In this document: in pieces, positions 21,414 through 33,327 of the stretch
Layout: the number at the start of each line of letters is the position of its first letter
Position numbering within the stretch: position 1 is the stretch's first letter
Assembly: GCF_019175385.1 (NCBI RefSeq)
Contig: NC_083339.1
Coordinates: 76,900,307-76,964,306, forward strand
Direction of reading: 5' to 3'
Source: Lycium barbarum
Taxonomy: Eukaryota > Streptophyta > Magnoliopsida > Solanales > Solanaceae
DNA length: 64,000 bases
Translations under genes and position numbers: made by a program
The notes under the pieces: generated by a model
What the model was told of the DNA's origin: nothing
Database searches by the model: none
Seen by the model: the letters and a program-made list of their open reading frames with translations, nothing else

Positions 21414-24319
21414 TGTCACGACCCAACCCCGTAGGCCGTGACTAGTGCCCGATCTGGGCACCCAAACCCATCTATCAAACGTATTCAAATGTATAGCAGA
21501 AGTCGACCAGGCTATATTCCAAATACAGATAATTTCCAGAAAAATTTCGGCAGAGTTTCCTTTGTTTTTCGGACTAACCAGAATAACCCTGTACACAGCA
21601 AACACCAACAGAGGCCACACAGGGCTAATCAAAGCAATGCACAAACATATGCGGACCGGCCGCCTCGGCGTATGGGATCACCCAAACAACATATACACAT
21701 AAGCATACAGACTAACCATAACCCACAGACATGTCCACAGACCTCTAAACTGACCGACATAATCATATGACGGGACAGGGCCCCGCCGTACCCAAATAGT
21801 CAGATATGCAGAAATATATACATGGCAGAAGATATATAAATACCAAAAGTGGACTCCGAATCAAGGGAGTACTCCGAATTAGCAGAAGTGGAGCCTACAG
21901 TGGTGGATCACCGGCGTTTATACCTGCGGGCATGAAACGTAGCCCCCGAAGAAAGGGGGTCAATACGAAAGATGTACTGAGTATGTAAAGCATGGAGTAC
22001 AAAAATATAGGCCACACCTGAAAGCAAACAGAATACAAAGGAGAGAAATGCCGAGCAGTATATCAAATGTTTATCAAAAACATATATACATAATGCAAAC
22101 AAAGTCATGCAAAGCTCAGGAACGTGGTCACCACTCCGACGCCGGTGCCACACACAGCATAACACCAGAAGGTTCAAATCTCCGTACATCCCCGAACACA
22201 CGCATATGAGCGTAACACATCACAGCCATATCACAGCATAACTCCAAACGGAACCCGGCCCAATGGCGAGGCCTCGGGGAACCGTAACACAGCATACGGT
22301 CGAATCATCATAGAGCGCACGAATCATAACCGGCCCGGGAACCGGTGAACGAAGTCATAGTAAGGCACGAGCGGAGTCGTGAGCAAACAATGCACTTTGT
22401 ATATTAAAATAGCCTTTCAAAACTTGATTACTTCATATGTCAGTTCATTAACCAAAATAGTCAAATAATTAGTTAGTACGAAAGTTTATTTCACAAAATG
22501 TTTCCAAAGTGGTACGTATGGCTCAAAACATAGTTTGTTACATCATAGAGTTCCGAACATTATTTCATAGAGGACAATTTCAAAATCGAAGATTCTTTGT
22601 CGAAGCTTATCCAAAAAGAGAGCCTAGTAGGACAAATAAGGCATCTCGGGGTCAGCGGGCCCACCCCGGGTCAAGTTGAGGCGGCAAACATAATTTATGA
22701 ACATTTCGGGTCTATAAGATCATACATAAAGATTTCAAAGTAATCCGATTGCATTTGCATAAGTTTCGGACGTTTGATTGCTTTCTTGCCAAAATAGGAA
22801 CCTTAGGCTTCAATTGAATTGAATGAATAGTAGCCATTTTCTAGATCGGATTTCGAGGAGCAGAATTGCTCCCGGGGTTCCGATATCAACCTAACATACT
22901 AAGACATGCAAAAAGAAGAAGTGGGAAGCTTTACATACCTTAGAAACGTCTTATGCTCACCCCAAAATCAAATCCCGTTTCGTCCAGAATCTGCAAATGG
23001 TCAAAGTTACCTATTAGAGATTCTTAAGCTTAAAAATTCCATTAACTTCATTTCTGCCTACCGAAATTTCGGCAGCACTTCCCCTATATATCTAACACCC
23101 CCGAGACTTAGCTCGGCTCAAAATACATCAACAACAACAACCCAAACATCACAAACAACACAAACCACAACTAAAGCACTTTAACTTCAATATTCTTCCT
23201 TACCATATAAGTTGACAACTTTCATTCAAACTTCACAATACCAAACTAATGTTCACCTTATTGTACTCATTCACCCATTCAAGATTATTCAAGCACATCC
23301 CAATTTGGTTCCAAACACTATACATAATTTCAAGAAGTCCTTACTTTCCATATTTCACCCGAAACATCAAATATTCCGACGAACATTCCAACTTACATTG
23401 TTTCATTCCAAATTCATTAACAACAACCATAAGTCACATTTAAAGCCTTAATGTCATAATTATACAATGATATACACAAATATACCAAAATCATATACTT
23501 TCCCACAATAATCCGCAACCATTTTCAATGCCAATTCAATTCGTTTAACATTCATTTACATGATAAATGCCACAACGACACAACTACCAAACTAAACAAA
23601 GTCAAATTCACCTCCCCTCCACCACATTATGGCTCACGGCCAAACACACCCTTCTCACACACACACGCCATGCACAAACACAACACCATTCCATAATCTT
23701 CATGCAACATCAATCACTATAACATATAAACCCATTTCATAACATAAAAACATAGATTTCTCACCTTTTTCTTGAAATTCCGATTTGCCGCAAACGTCGC
23801 TCTTTCGCCAAACTACTTGTATCACGTCAGAGAGCGTCTTGCGTACTCTACGAATACAAGAAGAACAAGATTTTTAAGACTAAGATCAAGGCTAGAAAAT
23901 TTTCTTTTCTCTTCTATGGGGTTTCGGTCGAGAGCCTTTTTTGGAGCTCAATGGTTTTAATTTTTGTTTCTTGAACATTCTAATGGCTAAGGATGCTATA
24001 TACTTGATTAAGGGTCATGTGGTAATCACATGACCACTTAAAATGGGGCTTGGGCCAAGCCTTGGCCGGCCACCCCTTACACTTGGGCTCAAATTTTTGT
24101 TAAAGTTTTCTTGGCCCAATCCATTGTAGTCTCGTTTTGTAATTCCCGAAACTAATTTCTGAAATTCCAAATTTACCCTCGGCCTTCCCCAATGACTTAG
24201 CACCAATAGTTTCATAACCAACATAGTCATATTCTCTAGAATCAAAATATTTCCTTATAACACACAAGTCTTATTCATTTTTCTCAATTTCCAAATATGC
24301 GAAAACATGGGACATAACA
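21414..24319 (-). repeat. Element C 5' LTR
   Basis: Complete copy: the outer end TGTTATGTCC (minus strand) is at 24319 and the inner end GTGACA at 21414. Promoter palindrome 24013-24035; TATATAG box at 23996-24002 on the minus strand, 10 nt away. Palindrome CCGAAATTTCGG near 23060. No coding content recognised. Confidence 0.93.
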
Positions 24320-24598
24320 TTCTCGATGCTTCGGAAGTGTGTTGGAGATCCAACGAGGGTCGTCCCAGTGAATGATATTCAAGTGACAGAAAAGTTAACT
24401 TATGAAGAAATACCCATTGCCATATTAGATAGGCAAGTACGGAGGCTTAGAAACAAAGAAGTGGCCTCAATTAAAGTTTTGTGGAAAAATAATAATCGAG
24501 AGGAAATGACATGGGAAGCGGAAGAAAATATGCAATCCAAGTACCCGCATTTATTTCAGCCCTTGGGAGAAGTCCAAGATGAGACGTCAAAATCATAA
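24320..24598 (+). pseudogene. Element A pol piece 3: chromodomain and C-terminus
   Basis: Resumes at SMLRKCVGDPTRVVPVNDIQ after C, through RQVRRLRNKEVASIKVLWKN and EEMTWEAEENMQSKYPHLF, to TAA at 24596-24598. The tail GEVQDETSKS is longer than that of B. This chromodomain completes the A integrase at 12011-13146. The codon before SMLRKC reads TTC where sister copies have a Val codon, so the border bases may be altered. Confidence 0.88.
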
Positions 24599-24803
24599 GG
24601 TATGGATGTTTTCCTTTTATGCTTCTGGGTCGTGTGTGGCCAAAATTTTCATGTTGTTATGATGTGGCCCTGTGTGGCATCGATATTATGGGTTGTTGTG
24701 ACAGGTTGTTAGTGCCATGTTATAGGGGAAACTCTGGCGAAATTTTTATAAAATCCCGGGTGTTCTTAACATTCGAGGACGAATGTTCTTAAGGGGGGGA
24801 TAA
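24599..24803 (+). promoter_or_regulatory. Element A 3' untranslated region, pre-PPT hairpin and polypurine tract
   Basis: AACATTCG-AGGA-CGAATGTT (24768-24787) and polypurine tract AAGGGGGGGATAA (24791-24803) precede the 3' LTR. A GGGAAACTCTGGCGAAATTT motif at about 24726-24745 matches a motif seen in the LTRs of other elements. Confidence 0.75.
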
Positions 24804-27335
24804 TGTTACACCTCGGAAAAATCTTCCGTTGGTACGCAAGTGAATGAACTAGTGAAATACGAGTATCGGGTTAATGATGACTTAAGGGCATTTTGGGAAA
24901 GAGTTATAACGTCCCTTAGATTGGTATTAAAGTGTTAAACAAGTGTTAAGAAGGTTCCATGAGGATCAGAGATCAAACGAAGTGGCGAAACTAAGTTCAG
25001 TGACTGATGAGTTTTACGGTTCATTATACAGACCGTATAGTGGACCGTAAAATCATCACAGTGAAGGTTGGTTGCTGGTGGAATTTTACGGTCAGTTATA
25101 CGGACCGTATAAAATTTATACGGACCGTATAACGAACTGTCGAATGGTCACAGTGAAAGGTTGCTCACTGGTAACGTTTTACAGTCAGTTATACGGACCG
25201 TAAAAACTGTTTTACGGACCGTATAACGGACCGTCAAGTAGTCACAGTGAAGGGGTGCTGGGCAGACCCATTTCACGGTCTATTATACGGACCGTATAAC
25301 CATTATACGGACCGTATAATGGACCGTATAATGGAACCCGACAGTTCAGTGATGATTTAATGAATAAAGACCAAGTTCATGAAAATCATTTCCACATTTC
25401 CTCTCTCTCACTCTAAAACATCTCTCTACAACTTTTGTACAAGTTTTCAAGGGTATTAATCCATCAACCACATTAGACAAGTAAATCCAAGGTAGAAACC
25501 CATCAAGGATTATCTAAAGTCAAGAAACCCAAATGGAGAAAAACTAGGGTTTTACTCAAAGTGGAGTATTATCAACAAAAGCTTGTCCCTACAACTTCTA
25601 AGGTAAGATTCATGATTTTTATATGATGTTTACGGTATTGGAGAATTAAAATGCATGGATTGTAGAAAACATGGTCCACTAGGGCATGAATGATGAATAG
25701 TGACATTTTTGAGACATAGTTTGAATTGAATCATGATTGTTGTTGTATTGTGATATGAGTGTGTTATAAATGACGTTAAGATCATGAAATAGACATTGTA
25801 TATGGATGAACGAAGTTGGGTGTTGTGACCATAAATAGGGACAAATGGAAGTGAATTGAGAATGTGGATAATGTAGATGATTAATGGCCATGGAAATGAT
25901 ATTATAAATGTGTTGTTGACGTTTGGGGGTTGAATTATGATATGGACAAATGTTGTATAGATAAAGGAGATGCTGTCCAATTTTCTCTAGTTCTAGCCAC
26001 GTGCACTAGTTATCGATACTAATGATAGTATGGCCTTAATGAAGGTAGAAACGTGAGCATAGAAGGAGTACGTGCAAGTGTAGAATAATTCGACAAAGAG
26101 GTATGTAAGGCTAACCCTTTTTCATAAGGCATGGTTCTTTGGCCAAACTCCTAATCCCTCTATATGAGCATGTTGACTACAAATGTTTCTCATTCCGAGC
26201 TCATAAGCTCACTATCCTTGATTGGTACTACGAATGCGCTACGCACCTCAGGTGACGAGTAAGACTACGATATAGAAGTAAAGATAACGATAATGATAGT
26301 AATGATGATGGTGATAATAAGGATGCTAAAGGTGCCTACGGGCTGTTATACTCATACGTGCCTATGAAGGGCTATAATGAAACCCCGAGCTTATAACGCC
26401 GGGTAGAATATATGTGTATGAATATGTATAGAATATGTATACGATTACGAAACGCGCGCACACATCTGCAGATGGTACGGATAACCCTGAAGCCTTGGTA
26501 GGGCCAGGTATGAGTAACATTGAGCCTTGGTTGGCCAAGTATATATATGAAATACTGATCCAATGAGGTCGGGTACGCTATGTAAATGCCATGTATACGA
26601 AATGACTATGTATGTATATATTATGTAAAAGAATGTGATGAGACTATGTATAAGAATACGAATAAGGACATGTATACTAATACGAGCACAAGTATGGTAC
26701 GAGTTTTATTATGGGGCACGAATGACGATGTGAGTAAGTAAGCGACATGATGATGATGATATTATTGTCTCCCCTCCTATGCTATTCCATATATTGTTCA
26801 TTATGTTGTATATCAATGTTAATCATGCTTTACATACTCAGTACATTCTTCGTACTGACATCCTTTTGTTTGTGGACGCTGCGTCATGCCCGCAGGTGCA
26901 CAGGGAGACAGGCTTGACCCATAGCTGCCTATTTGAAGATTTCATAGAGAGCTCCATTTCCTTCGGAGCCATATCTTTTGGGTACTCATTCTTTTGTGTA
27001 TATAATTATGGGCATAGCGGGGTCCTGTCCCGCTCATGATATGTCATACTCTTAGAGGCTCGTAGTCATGTGTATGTGGGTAGAGATGTTTGGCCATGTC
27101 GGCCTATGTTTTGTATATCTTTTGTTGGCCTCGTCGGCCTTGTATATTTGACATGGCATAGATGCCCATGATATGTTAATTGATGATGGTCGTCCAATGG
27201 GACTAGCTTGATTAATGATTTAAAATGCATGAAATGAATTATGGTTCACCTAGATGTTATGATATGCATGATAAGGGGGTGCCCGGGTGGGGTAACCCCT
27301 GGTGCTCGTCGTGGCCCCCTAGTCGGGTCGTGACA
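24804..27335 (+). repeat. Element A 3' LTR
   Basis: Starts TGTTACACCTCGG directly after the polypurine tract and ends GGGTCGTGACA. Contains the palindromic tandem array 25014-25345, a CT-rich patch at 25391-25430 typical of plant core promoters, donor-like AAG|GTAAGA at 25603, a donor-like GAG|GTATGTAAGG at 26101, and the TCAGTAC/GTACTGA hairpin near 26838-26859 with CCCGCAGGT downstream. Its sequence differs from the B, C, E, F and G LTRs apart from these landmarks. No coding content recognised. Confidence 0.85.
25014..25345 (+). repeat. Tandem array of about 90-bp units built on a TATACGGACCGTATA palindrome
   Basis: About four degenerate units. Each has one to three copies of TATACGGACCGTATA or half-sites (TTTTACGGTC, GGACCGTA) followed by a TCACAGTGAAGG spacer; spacers near 25055, 25148 and 25240 give a period of about 92 bp. 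It lies upstream of the CT-rich patch, where U3 enhancers would be. Confidence 0.8.
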
Positions 27336-27475
27336 ATATGTGGCGTTGTGAATCTTTCGTTTGTTTTTACCAGTTTCCATACTGTCCTTAGTTTCAGTCT
27401 GACTATATCTAGCAGGTTCGTATACGAGTGTCCAGTTCGGGCACTTGTCATGGCCCATGGGGTTGGGTCGTGACA
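27336..27475 (+). repeat. Element D 5' LTR, 3' stub
   Basis: It ends GGTTGGGTCGTGACA at 27475 directly before a primer-binding site, so it is the end of a 5' LTR. It begins at the end of A's LTR, with ATATG as the likely target duplication. The simplest reading is that A inserted in this LTR and the rest lies left of the window. Alternatively A's LTR extends to 27475 and serves both elements; the different type of D's 3' LTR argues against that. Confidence 0.6.
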
Positions 27476-27479
27476 AAAG

Positions 27480-27491
27480 TGGTATCAGAGC
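27480..27491 (+). promoter_or_regulatory. Element D primer-binding site (initiator tRNA-Met)
   Basis: TGGTATCAGAGC four bases after the LTR end, as in the coding elements. Confidence 0.85.
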
Positions 27492-27535
27492 AGTTCATCC
27501 TCGGAGTGTCTACAGACCGTGTCTAGTAGAGTCTT

Positions 27536-27569
27536 GTTTATCATTGTGTTGTGCACCACATCTATAAAC
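27536..27569 (+). promoter_or_regulatory. Element D leader hairpin with GTGCAC loop
   Basis: GTTTAT/ATAAAC outer stem and loop GTGCAC are kept. The inner stem has ATTGTG instead of GATGTG, leaving fewer pairs. Confidence 0.45.
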
Positions 27570-30500
27570 AGGAAGCTACAAGACATTTAGGATGTTACCT
27601 TCCTTTCATATCTAAGATCGTACGATAGAGCCCAGTCATAGGAAATGAAATTCCTTATACTAACCCTTGATTTCAGCAGAAGAACAACATCAACGGAAGA
27701 AAGTGACTGATGATATTGGAAGTTACAAAGTACACAGGTAAGCAACTGTGCCAAAGATGCATGTCGGATAAGGTAAGAATATTGAAGTATGATTGAAATG
27801 TAAAGTTGAAGAATGAAAGGGAAGGTAGATAGGAAGGTATAACCGGACAGATCGCTAAAGGATTAGGTACGTCTCGAGTTGTGATATATGAGGTAAGTTT
27901 CGACATCTTTATACTTTTACTTGAAATTGGGAGCCCTGTGTGGCTAAGATATGTCATATATACATTAGCCCTGTGAGGCGTTGCTGGTATTTGCTGCGTG
28001 CAGGTTTTGGATAGTAAAGAAATATAGAGGAAACTCTGCCGAAATTTTTCTAGAATTTAAAGGAGATGAGATACAAGCTTGTAATATGTCCTAACGGGAA
28101 AATATGTTATGTAAAAAGTAATGGCCGGACGGGATTAAGTTAGGAGTATCGTCCACCACTACAAGAGATGAGTTCAATATTGTTGAATTGAAAATAGCCG
28201 CGATTGTCAGTGCGACATTGATATGGTAAAGAGAAATGCTAGAGTAAATTAGGGAGACTGGTAGTACTAAAGCATGACATAAAAGAGAAAGGGTAATTCC
28301 AATAGAGTGATACTGAAGTACTGATTAGATGGATAAGCACGAGTAAAATAAGACAAGTTTATTAGCAAAATAAAGTAATAGCATGACTGAGACAGGGGTA
28401 CGAAATACGAAGGCTATAACGAATGAGATCAAGAAGTGGCACTCTATAGAGTTGATTATGATCAGGGTATAATGAGAACGTAGCAAGAACTTTAATACAA
28501 AGTAAGTGAAGTGTAGCGAGGAAAAGACTAAAGATGTGACATGTTCTACATGAATAAAAAGTGAATGAAAGTGTGGAACCAATAATCGAGCCATGGGGCA
28601 GTAGATAAGAAAGCTTATAAGATCTTGTTGGGGGAAGATCCAACATAGAGGTTTCGCAATGACGGAAATGATAGTAAGCAAAAGGAAAAGGGAAGTCGAC
28701 TTGAAAGAGAAATCAGAGAAAAGTGATATGGCACAGTAGTAACAGTTGTGATTTGTATAATCGAGATCACGAGTGATATTTTTGGCTGGATGTAAAAGAC
28801 CAAGACTATAAAAAGATGAATAACGAAATAAAACAATTGTTAGGCAAGGGATCAACATAATAAGAATGAGAGGGGATGATCAGAATGAACAAAATAAGTT
28901 TTGCAAGCGAAGAATGGACTGTATAGAAGTAATATATCCTAAAGGACAAGACGCTGTTGAGTTAAGAATAGGGTTCCTCATGTGAAGAATGAAGGATTGA
29001 TTATAACGGGAGGTAATAAGATAAATTGAGAAGGAATGAATAAAAAGGAATAAGTATGGGTATAGGAAGAAAAGGAAATATGCGAAGTACAAGCACTTAA
29101 GAAGTAGTCGTATAAAAATAAAGATGCATCTCCTATGAATATCCTATACCAAGATAGAACAAGTAAAGTATATAAAGGAATAAGCTGGAAAGAATAATGT
29201 TTACCGTACGACGATAAAGCAATAAAGCAAGGCTATCACCAACGACAAATACGACATGATTATGATTTGGTTTTGAAATGAATGTTGAGTGCAAAACAAG
29301 AGTAGAAAAGTATGAGGCATAAGAGGTATTAGTTGTGCATGAGACTTAGATCCTTAAAAATAAAGATGACAGGTTTAAGAGAAAATGCAGTTACGGTCAC
29401 TACAAGTCGACTATGGGAAAGTGAGGAATAAGTTGAGATGGGAAGAAAAGGGAAGGATGACGCTATAAGTGAATTCTGAGTATTGAAGAATGGAATAAGT
29501 GACATTACATGGATAATACGGATAGATAGACATACTACTATTTTAGGCATCCCTATGGAACAAAAGTGGTTAATTTGAGCGGATGTAGACATTGATTCAT
29601 AACTAATGGTTGAGCTAAGTAAAATACAACCTTGTTTGGGTTGCTATGTTGGTTGTATTCCTTGGTTGCAAAACTGCAAGATGAGCACGTTAAGACTTCA
29701 TATAAGAATATGATATAGTATAATAAGGGAATTGACGAAAGAGATATATAAGCTCGAGATTGGAAGTGAGGTAACAGAGATAAGTAGGACCCTTAAAGAG
29801 GGGAAGCGAGTAAGGAAAATACAAGTGTAGAGATTGAAACAAGGAATCCTGAGATGTGATAGATATAGACTTTTATGTAGAAATAAGTCTAATAGCTAGT
29901 AAATAAGTGGACAAGAATCGAGCGAGTATCTGAGACTATACTAAAAATCATTGTAAAGACCTTGAACAACAAGACATTGAGAGCGGATAACTCAAGGAAT
30001 ATTGTAAAGGATAGCGATGCTATGTTGGAATAGAGGCAAAGGAATTGACAATAGAGTCGTTTGATAATGATATAGCGAATTAGAAGTGACGACTAAGAGG
30101 GACATAAAGCTTTCTATTGTAGAATATAAGATGTGATAATCAGGGGACAAATAAAGGAAAGAAAAGAGTATGACGAGAGTTTTATTATGTATAATATGCA
30201 TAAAGTAGAACAAACCAAAGGAAGGGAAGTTTATGAATAAGTTTAGATGTTCATTCACGAATCACATAAGAACGGTTATGTAACTTGCAAGTATTTACAT
30301 ATCGGGAATGAAACCGATTAGGTACTTAAAAAGAGGAGTAAGAGGTAAGCAAGAATAGTGTGTTTGTGATACTCCGAGTCAGTTGAGGGAAAATATATGG
30401 TAAATTGAGTCGAAATGTTGAATTGGAATTATCATTAAGGGAAAATAGGACAATCACTTTTAATATGATATAAGTATATGTTATATGTTTCCTACGATAT

Positions 30501-30885
30501 CCTTGAGGTGTGTTAGATTACTTGCGAATTCAATGGGATCATTGAATAAATGGGGTTTTACCAGAAGAATATTACGCCTTGGAACTTTAATTTTTGTATC
30601 ATTGTGGTTATAGAGTATCCCAGAGGATTATGAACATTCTCAAAAATTATGAAGCCTTTAATGAGTCGACGAGGGACACCCTCGACAGGACATTTCGGAT
30701 TGAATTTATCTAGACTCTACATATGTGAATCAATACCATTTTCATGGTCATATGGAAGAAATGAAGTGGGAGAGATTTGCAAACCATGTGAGACTTAATA
30801 CCATTATTGAGCAAGAAAAAGGATCGACGAGTCCGAGTATCAAGGGGGTTCTGCCAAAATTTTGTTAAAGTTGATTGTGATCAAT

Positions 30886-30902
30886 ATATATATATATATA
30901 TG
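30886..30902. repeat. (AT)n microsatellite
   Basis: About eight AT dinucleotides in the D internal region. Confidence 0.8.
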
Positions 30903-31260
30903 TGCTATGATCAGTAAGATACACAAGTGTAAACTGAAGAATTAAAGGTTAATAATAGTTGTAAATTGACTGAAAGGAGGGTTAAGGTAAGTTCTCTCGG
31001 GGATTAGAAGTAAGGTTGATGAACTAAGATTAATGTGATTCGGATAATGTGATAAGATTATGAGAAGAGACTTAAGAGGGGAAGCAATGATAAGCAAGGA
31101 GTCATTCGAGAGGTGAGTTAGTATAAAAAGAGTAAGCTTAAATAAGTAAAGAATGAAACATGGAAGAGAAAGAAACATGATTACATGTGTTTTAGGAAAG
31201 AGAGTAATGTGTCCTTTATAGAAATCAATATAACCGAAAGCATCAACTGGCTAAGGGAAG

Positions 31261-31347
31261 TTGAAGCTTATAGAGGAAAGATAAGTATTGAAAAGGACAA
31301 TGAATTTGAAGCTTATAGAGGAAAGATAAGTATTGAAAAGCACTTTA
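31261..31347 (+). repeat. 45-bp tandem duplication in D internal region
   Basis: TTGAAGCTTATAGAGG begins at 31261 and again at 31306; the copies are almost identical until about 31344. It lies 70 bp before the pre-PPT hairpin. Confidence 0.85.
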
Positions 31348-31413
31348 GGAATTGTGAAAGGTTGAGTGATAATAGTAAGCATTGGAATTGGATACGAGTA
31401 TTAGTCTTCATTT

Positions 31414-31449
31414 AACATTCGAGGACGAATGTTTCTAAGAGGGGAAGGA
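31414..31449 (+). promoter_or_regulatory. Element D pre-PPT hairpin and polypurine tract
   Basis: AACATTCG-AGGA-CGAATGTT (31414-31433), identical to that of A, then AAGAGGGGAAGGA (31437-31449) before the LTR. Confidence 0.8.
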
Positions 31450-33327
31450 TGTTACACCCCAGAAAATTTCATGTTACTAAGGCTACAGACGGCTTAATGT
31501 GAGCTCAAGGAGGAGCAAATATTACAAGTATAAAGAATGAATTCTACTATAGTAGCATGAGGATAGCATGAGTATGATATTTGGAATTCGTACAATATGA
31601 TTGGAATGATACGTTAAAAGATATATAGCCCTCGTAACCGTAAGCTGAGGTGGGGCCCACATGATGAGATTCTTATAAAGGACACATGATAAGTTATATG
31701 GACAATATATGTGAAGGTAAACACAACTCAAGAAGGACCCTTGAGCCAAATCCAAGTGTAAGCCCTCCAAAAAGATGTTTTTAAGTTACGTTTTCGGGTG
31801 ATATGACTTCAGGAGACCATAACCCCATCATTATTTGGGAATTTGCGAAAACCACAAATATGAAAGTTGTAGATAATTGAATTATATTTCTAACCATAGG
31901 TCGTGGGCCTTCACAAGACATAGGGATAAAACGTTATGGACTTTTTAATGCAGCAAGGTCAAGCTGGGCAGTGGGCTCGGCCCAACCCGACTCAAGGTCG
32001 GCGGGAACCGACCCAAGACCCATATATAAGAGCTAAATGCATACAAATTAGTTCATTTACAAATCAAGCAGTCCACAAACTTTTAGAGAGAGAGAGAGAG
32101 AGGAGAGTTAGAAAGATAAAGTGGAGAATCGAGCAAGTTCGAAGCCCCGAATCCCCAGGCTCGTGAAGGATAAAGTGTAGTACGAGTTGTTGTCGTCATT
32201 TTAAGCTAATTATTGAGCTTGGGGGATTATATTTCGTCATTTATCTGCTGATAAGGTATGTATAAGGCTCCTCTTATGTTATTAAAGTGTTTATTTAGAG
32301 TTTTAACGGATTAGAACGGAGGAAATAATGTTAAAAGCTCGTTTGGCATTTTTGGGAGGTTTATGAAGGTGGGGCTGTTTCAGTGGAGTTAAATGGATGG
32401 AAATATCTGAGTTATGATGTATATTGATTGTCGATATTGTTGTTTGACATTGTTGCTGATAATTTAGCCGAATTGGATTTTCGGGTTTATCCAGTTTATA
32501 AAGGAAATGCTGTCGAAATTCCGTTAAAAATAAAGATAAGTTTAAGGGATTTATTTTAAGGATATATATTGGATGGATTGTTGCAGTAAATTAAGTATAT
32601 TGTTGTCTTTTTGAGATTTATTTGTTGTTAGGCTGTTGTGGTGATATACCGAATTGGGAGATACTAATGATATAGGGGAGATGCTGCCCGTTTCGTTTTA
32701 GAATTAAGTTATCAATTAATATATATGATATACGAAATCCTTCTTAAGTCGCGTGCATATTCTTACGATTATAGGTTTGGCATACTAATTGTGAAAAGTT
32801 CGTGATTAAGTTGAGTTGCTTGGACGACGTAAAGTATGTAAAGCTATCCCTTCTTTCTTTTTGGCATGATCTATGTGAGACAAACAGACGACGAATGTAT
32901 AAACTCCAAAGAAGCTCCTATTCTTAGAGACATCAGGATGGCTAATGTTCTTGATTTCCAGAAGCTATTTCATTATATCTTGATACGTGTCTATGATTCC
33001 TGAAATTCTATTTGATATAATCCATAGTGACATTTGAGGGGTACTTGACATGACTGTTGTCTTTAATACTCAAGTGTTGGTTCATTCTACTTATTCTATT
33101 GTGTGTCAGATGATGATTTAGTTTGCATATGGTTGCTCACTACTCTGCTCGTGCATGCCGTTAATAGATCATTCACCGAGACCCGGGCCGGGGATGTTTT
33201 CGTGCACAATTTCACTGCATTGTTCACCGAGCCCCTCACTAGAGGGCTGGGTACGTATATATATATATGATATTATGATGTGATGATGGCACCGAGTCCC
33301 TATGGTATATGTTGACTTTATTCACCG
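31450..33327 (+). repeat. Element D 3' LTR, left part (interrupted by E)
   Basis: Starts TGTTACACCCCAG after the polypurine tract. It has an (AG)n tract at 32085-32102, donor-like AAG|GTATGT at 32256, a mini-exon-like segment 32775-32833, and CACCGAG-type hairpin units from 33172 on. E is inserted in the third or fourth unit at 33323-33327 (CACCG). The 3' half resembles H2 and H3; the 5' half does not. Confidence 0.75.
32085..32102. repeat. (AG)n microsatellite
   Basis: Nine AG dinucleotides within the D 3' LTR. Confidence 0.85.

Larger units (their letters stand above)
13147..24319 (-). mobile_element. Element C: chromovirus LTR retrotransposon nested in A, minus strand
   Basis: Left LTR 13147-16018 and right LTR 21414-24319 flank a complete internal region. 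Relative to the right LTR, the left LTR lacks its last 16 bp (TGTCACGACCCAACCC on the + strand). Together with about 14 bp missing from A pol, this shows a deletion across the left junction, so no target duplication can be read. The LTRs differ at about 50 sites by eye (about 1.7 %) plus a 20-bp gap (near 15106 against 23385-23410). C and E share an LTR subtype. Confidence 0.9.
1..27335 (+). mobile_element. Element A: Ty3/gypsy chromovirus, 5' part outside the window, split by B and C
   Basis: Three pol pieces read in order as one protein: RT end plus RNase H (2-991), integrase (12011-13146) and chromodomain (24320-24598). They are followed by a polypurine tract and a 3' LTR (24804-27335). 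The breaks are filled by B (992-12010) and C (13147-24319). The first break is exact: the reading frame resumes after one copy of the CCAGG duplication is removed. The 5' LTR, gag and protease lie left of the window. ATATG at 27336-27340 is the presumed target duplication; its partner is not visible. A-type pol (for example [15 protein letters not shown]) differs from the B/C/E/G type and matches element I, so A and I form a separate subfamily. Confidence 0.85.
27476..31449 (+). mobile_element. Element D internal region: non-coding (LARD-like) retrotransposon derivative
   Basis: Bounded by a tRNA-Met primer site (27480-27491) and a hairpin plus polypurine tract (31414-31449). The leader (27492-27676) is clearly related to those of B, C, E and G, up to an acceptor-like TACTAACCCTTGATTTCAG at 27657-27676. 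The gag ATG that should follow is absent. The remaining 3.8 kb is A/G-rich on the + strand and has no recognisable gag or pol; apparent minus-strand frames are T-rich and low complexity. One faint RNase H-like string (AAIV-A--IW near 28195-28235) is too weak to call. This is the profile of a large retrotransposon derivative that depends on other elements' proteins. Confidence 0.6.

Noticed and set aside
25014..25345. Repeats with palindromes resembling a CRISPR array
   Set aside because: Units are degenerate, spacers are homologous to each other, and the array lies inside a plant LTR.
27336..27475. Reading the end of A's LTR as 27475 instead of 27335
   Set aside because: A full LTR end (GGGTCGTGACA) occurs at 27335, and D's 3' LTR is of a different type from A's LTR. 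Kept as an alternative only.
28180..28240. RNase H-like string in the D interior
   Set aside because: Only a few matching residues with a stop in the middle; not separable from chance by eye. A profile search would decide.
28325..28858. A 177-codon minus-strand frame and neighbours in the D interior
   Set aside because: The residues are Phe/Ser/Leu-rich because the strand is T-rich; no domain, no repeat in other copies.
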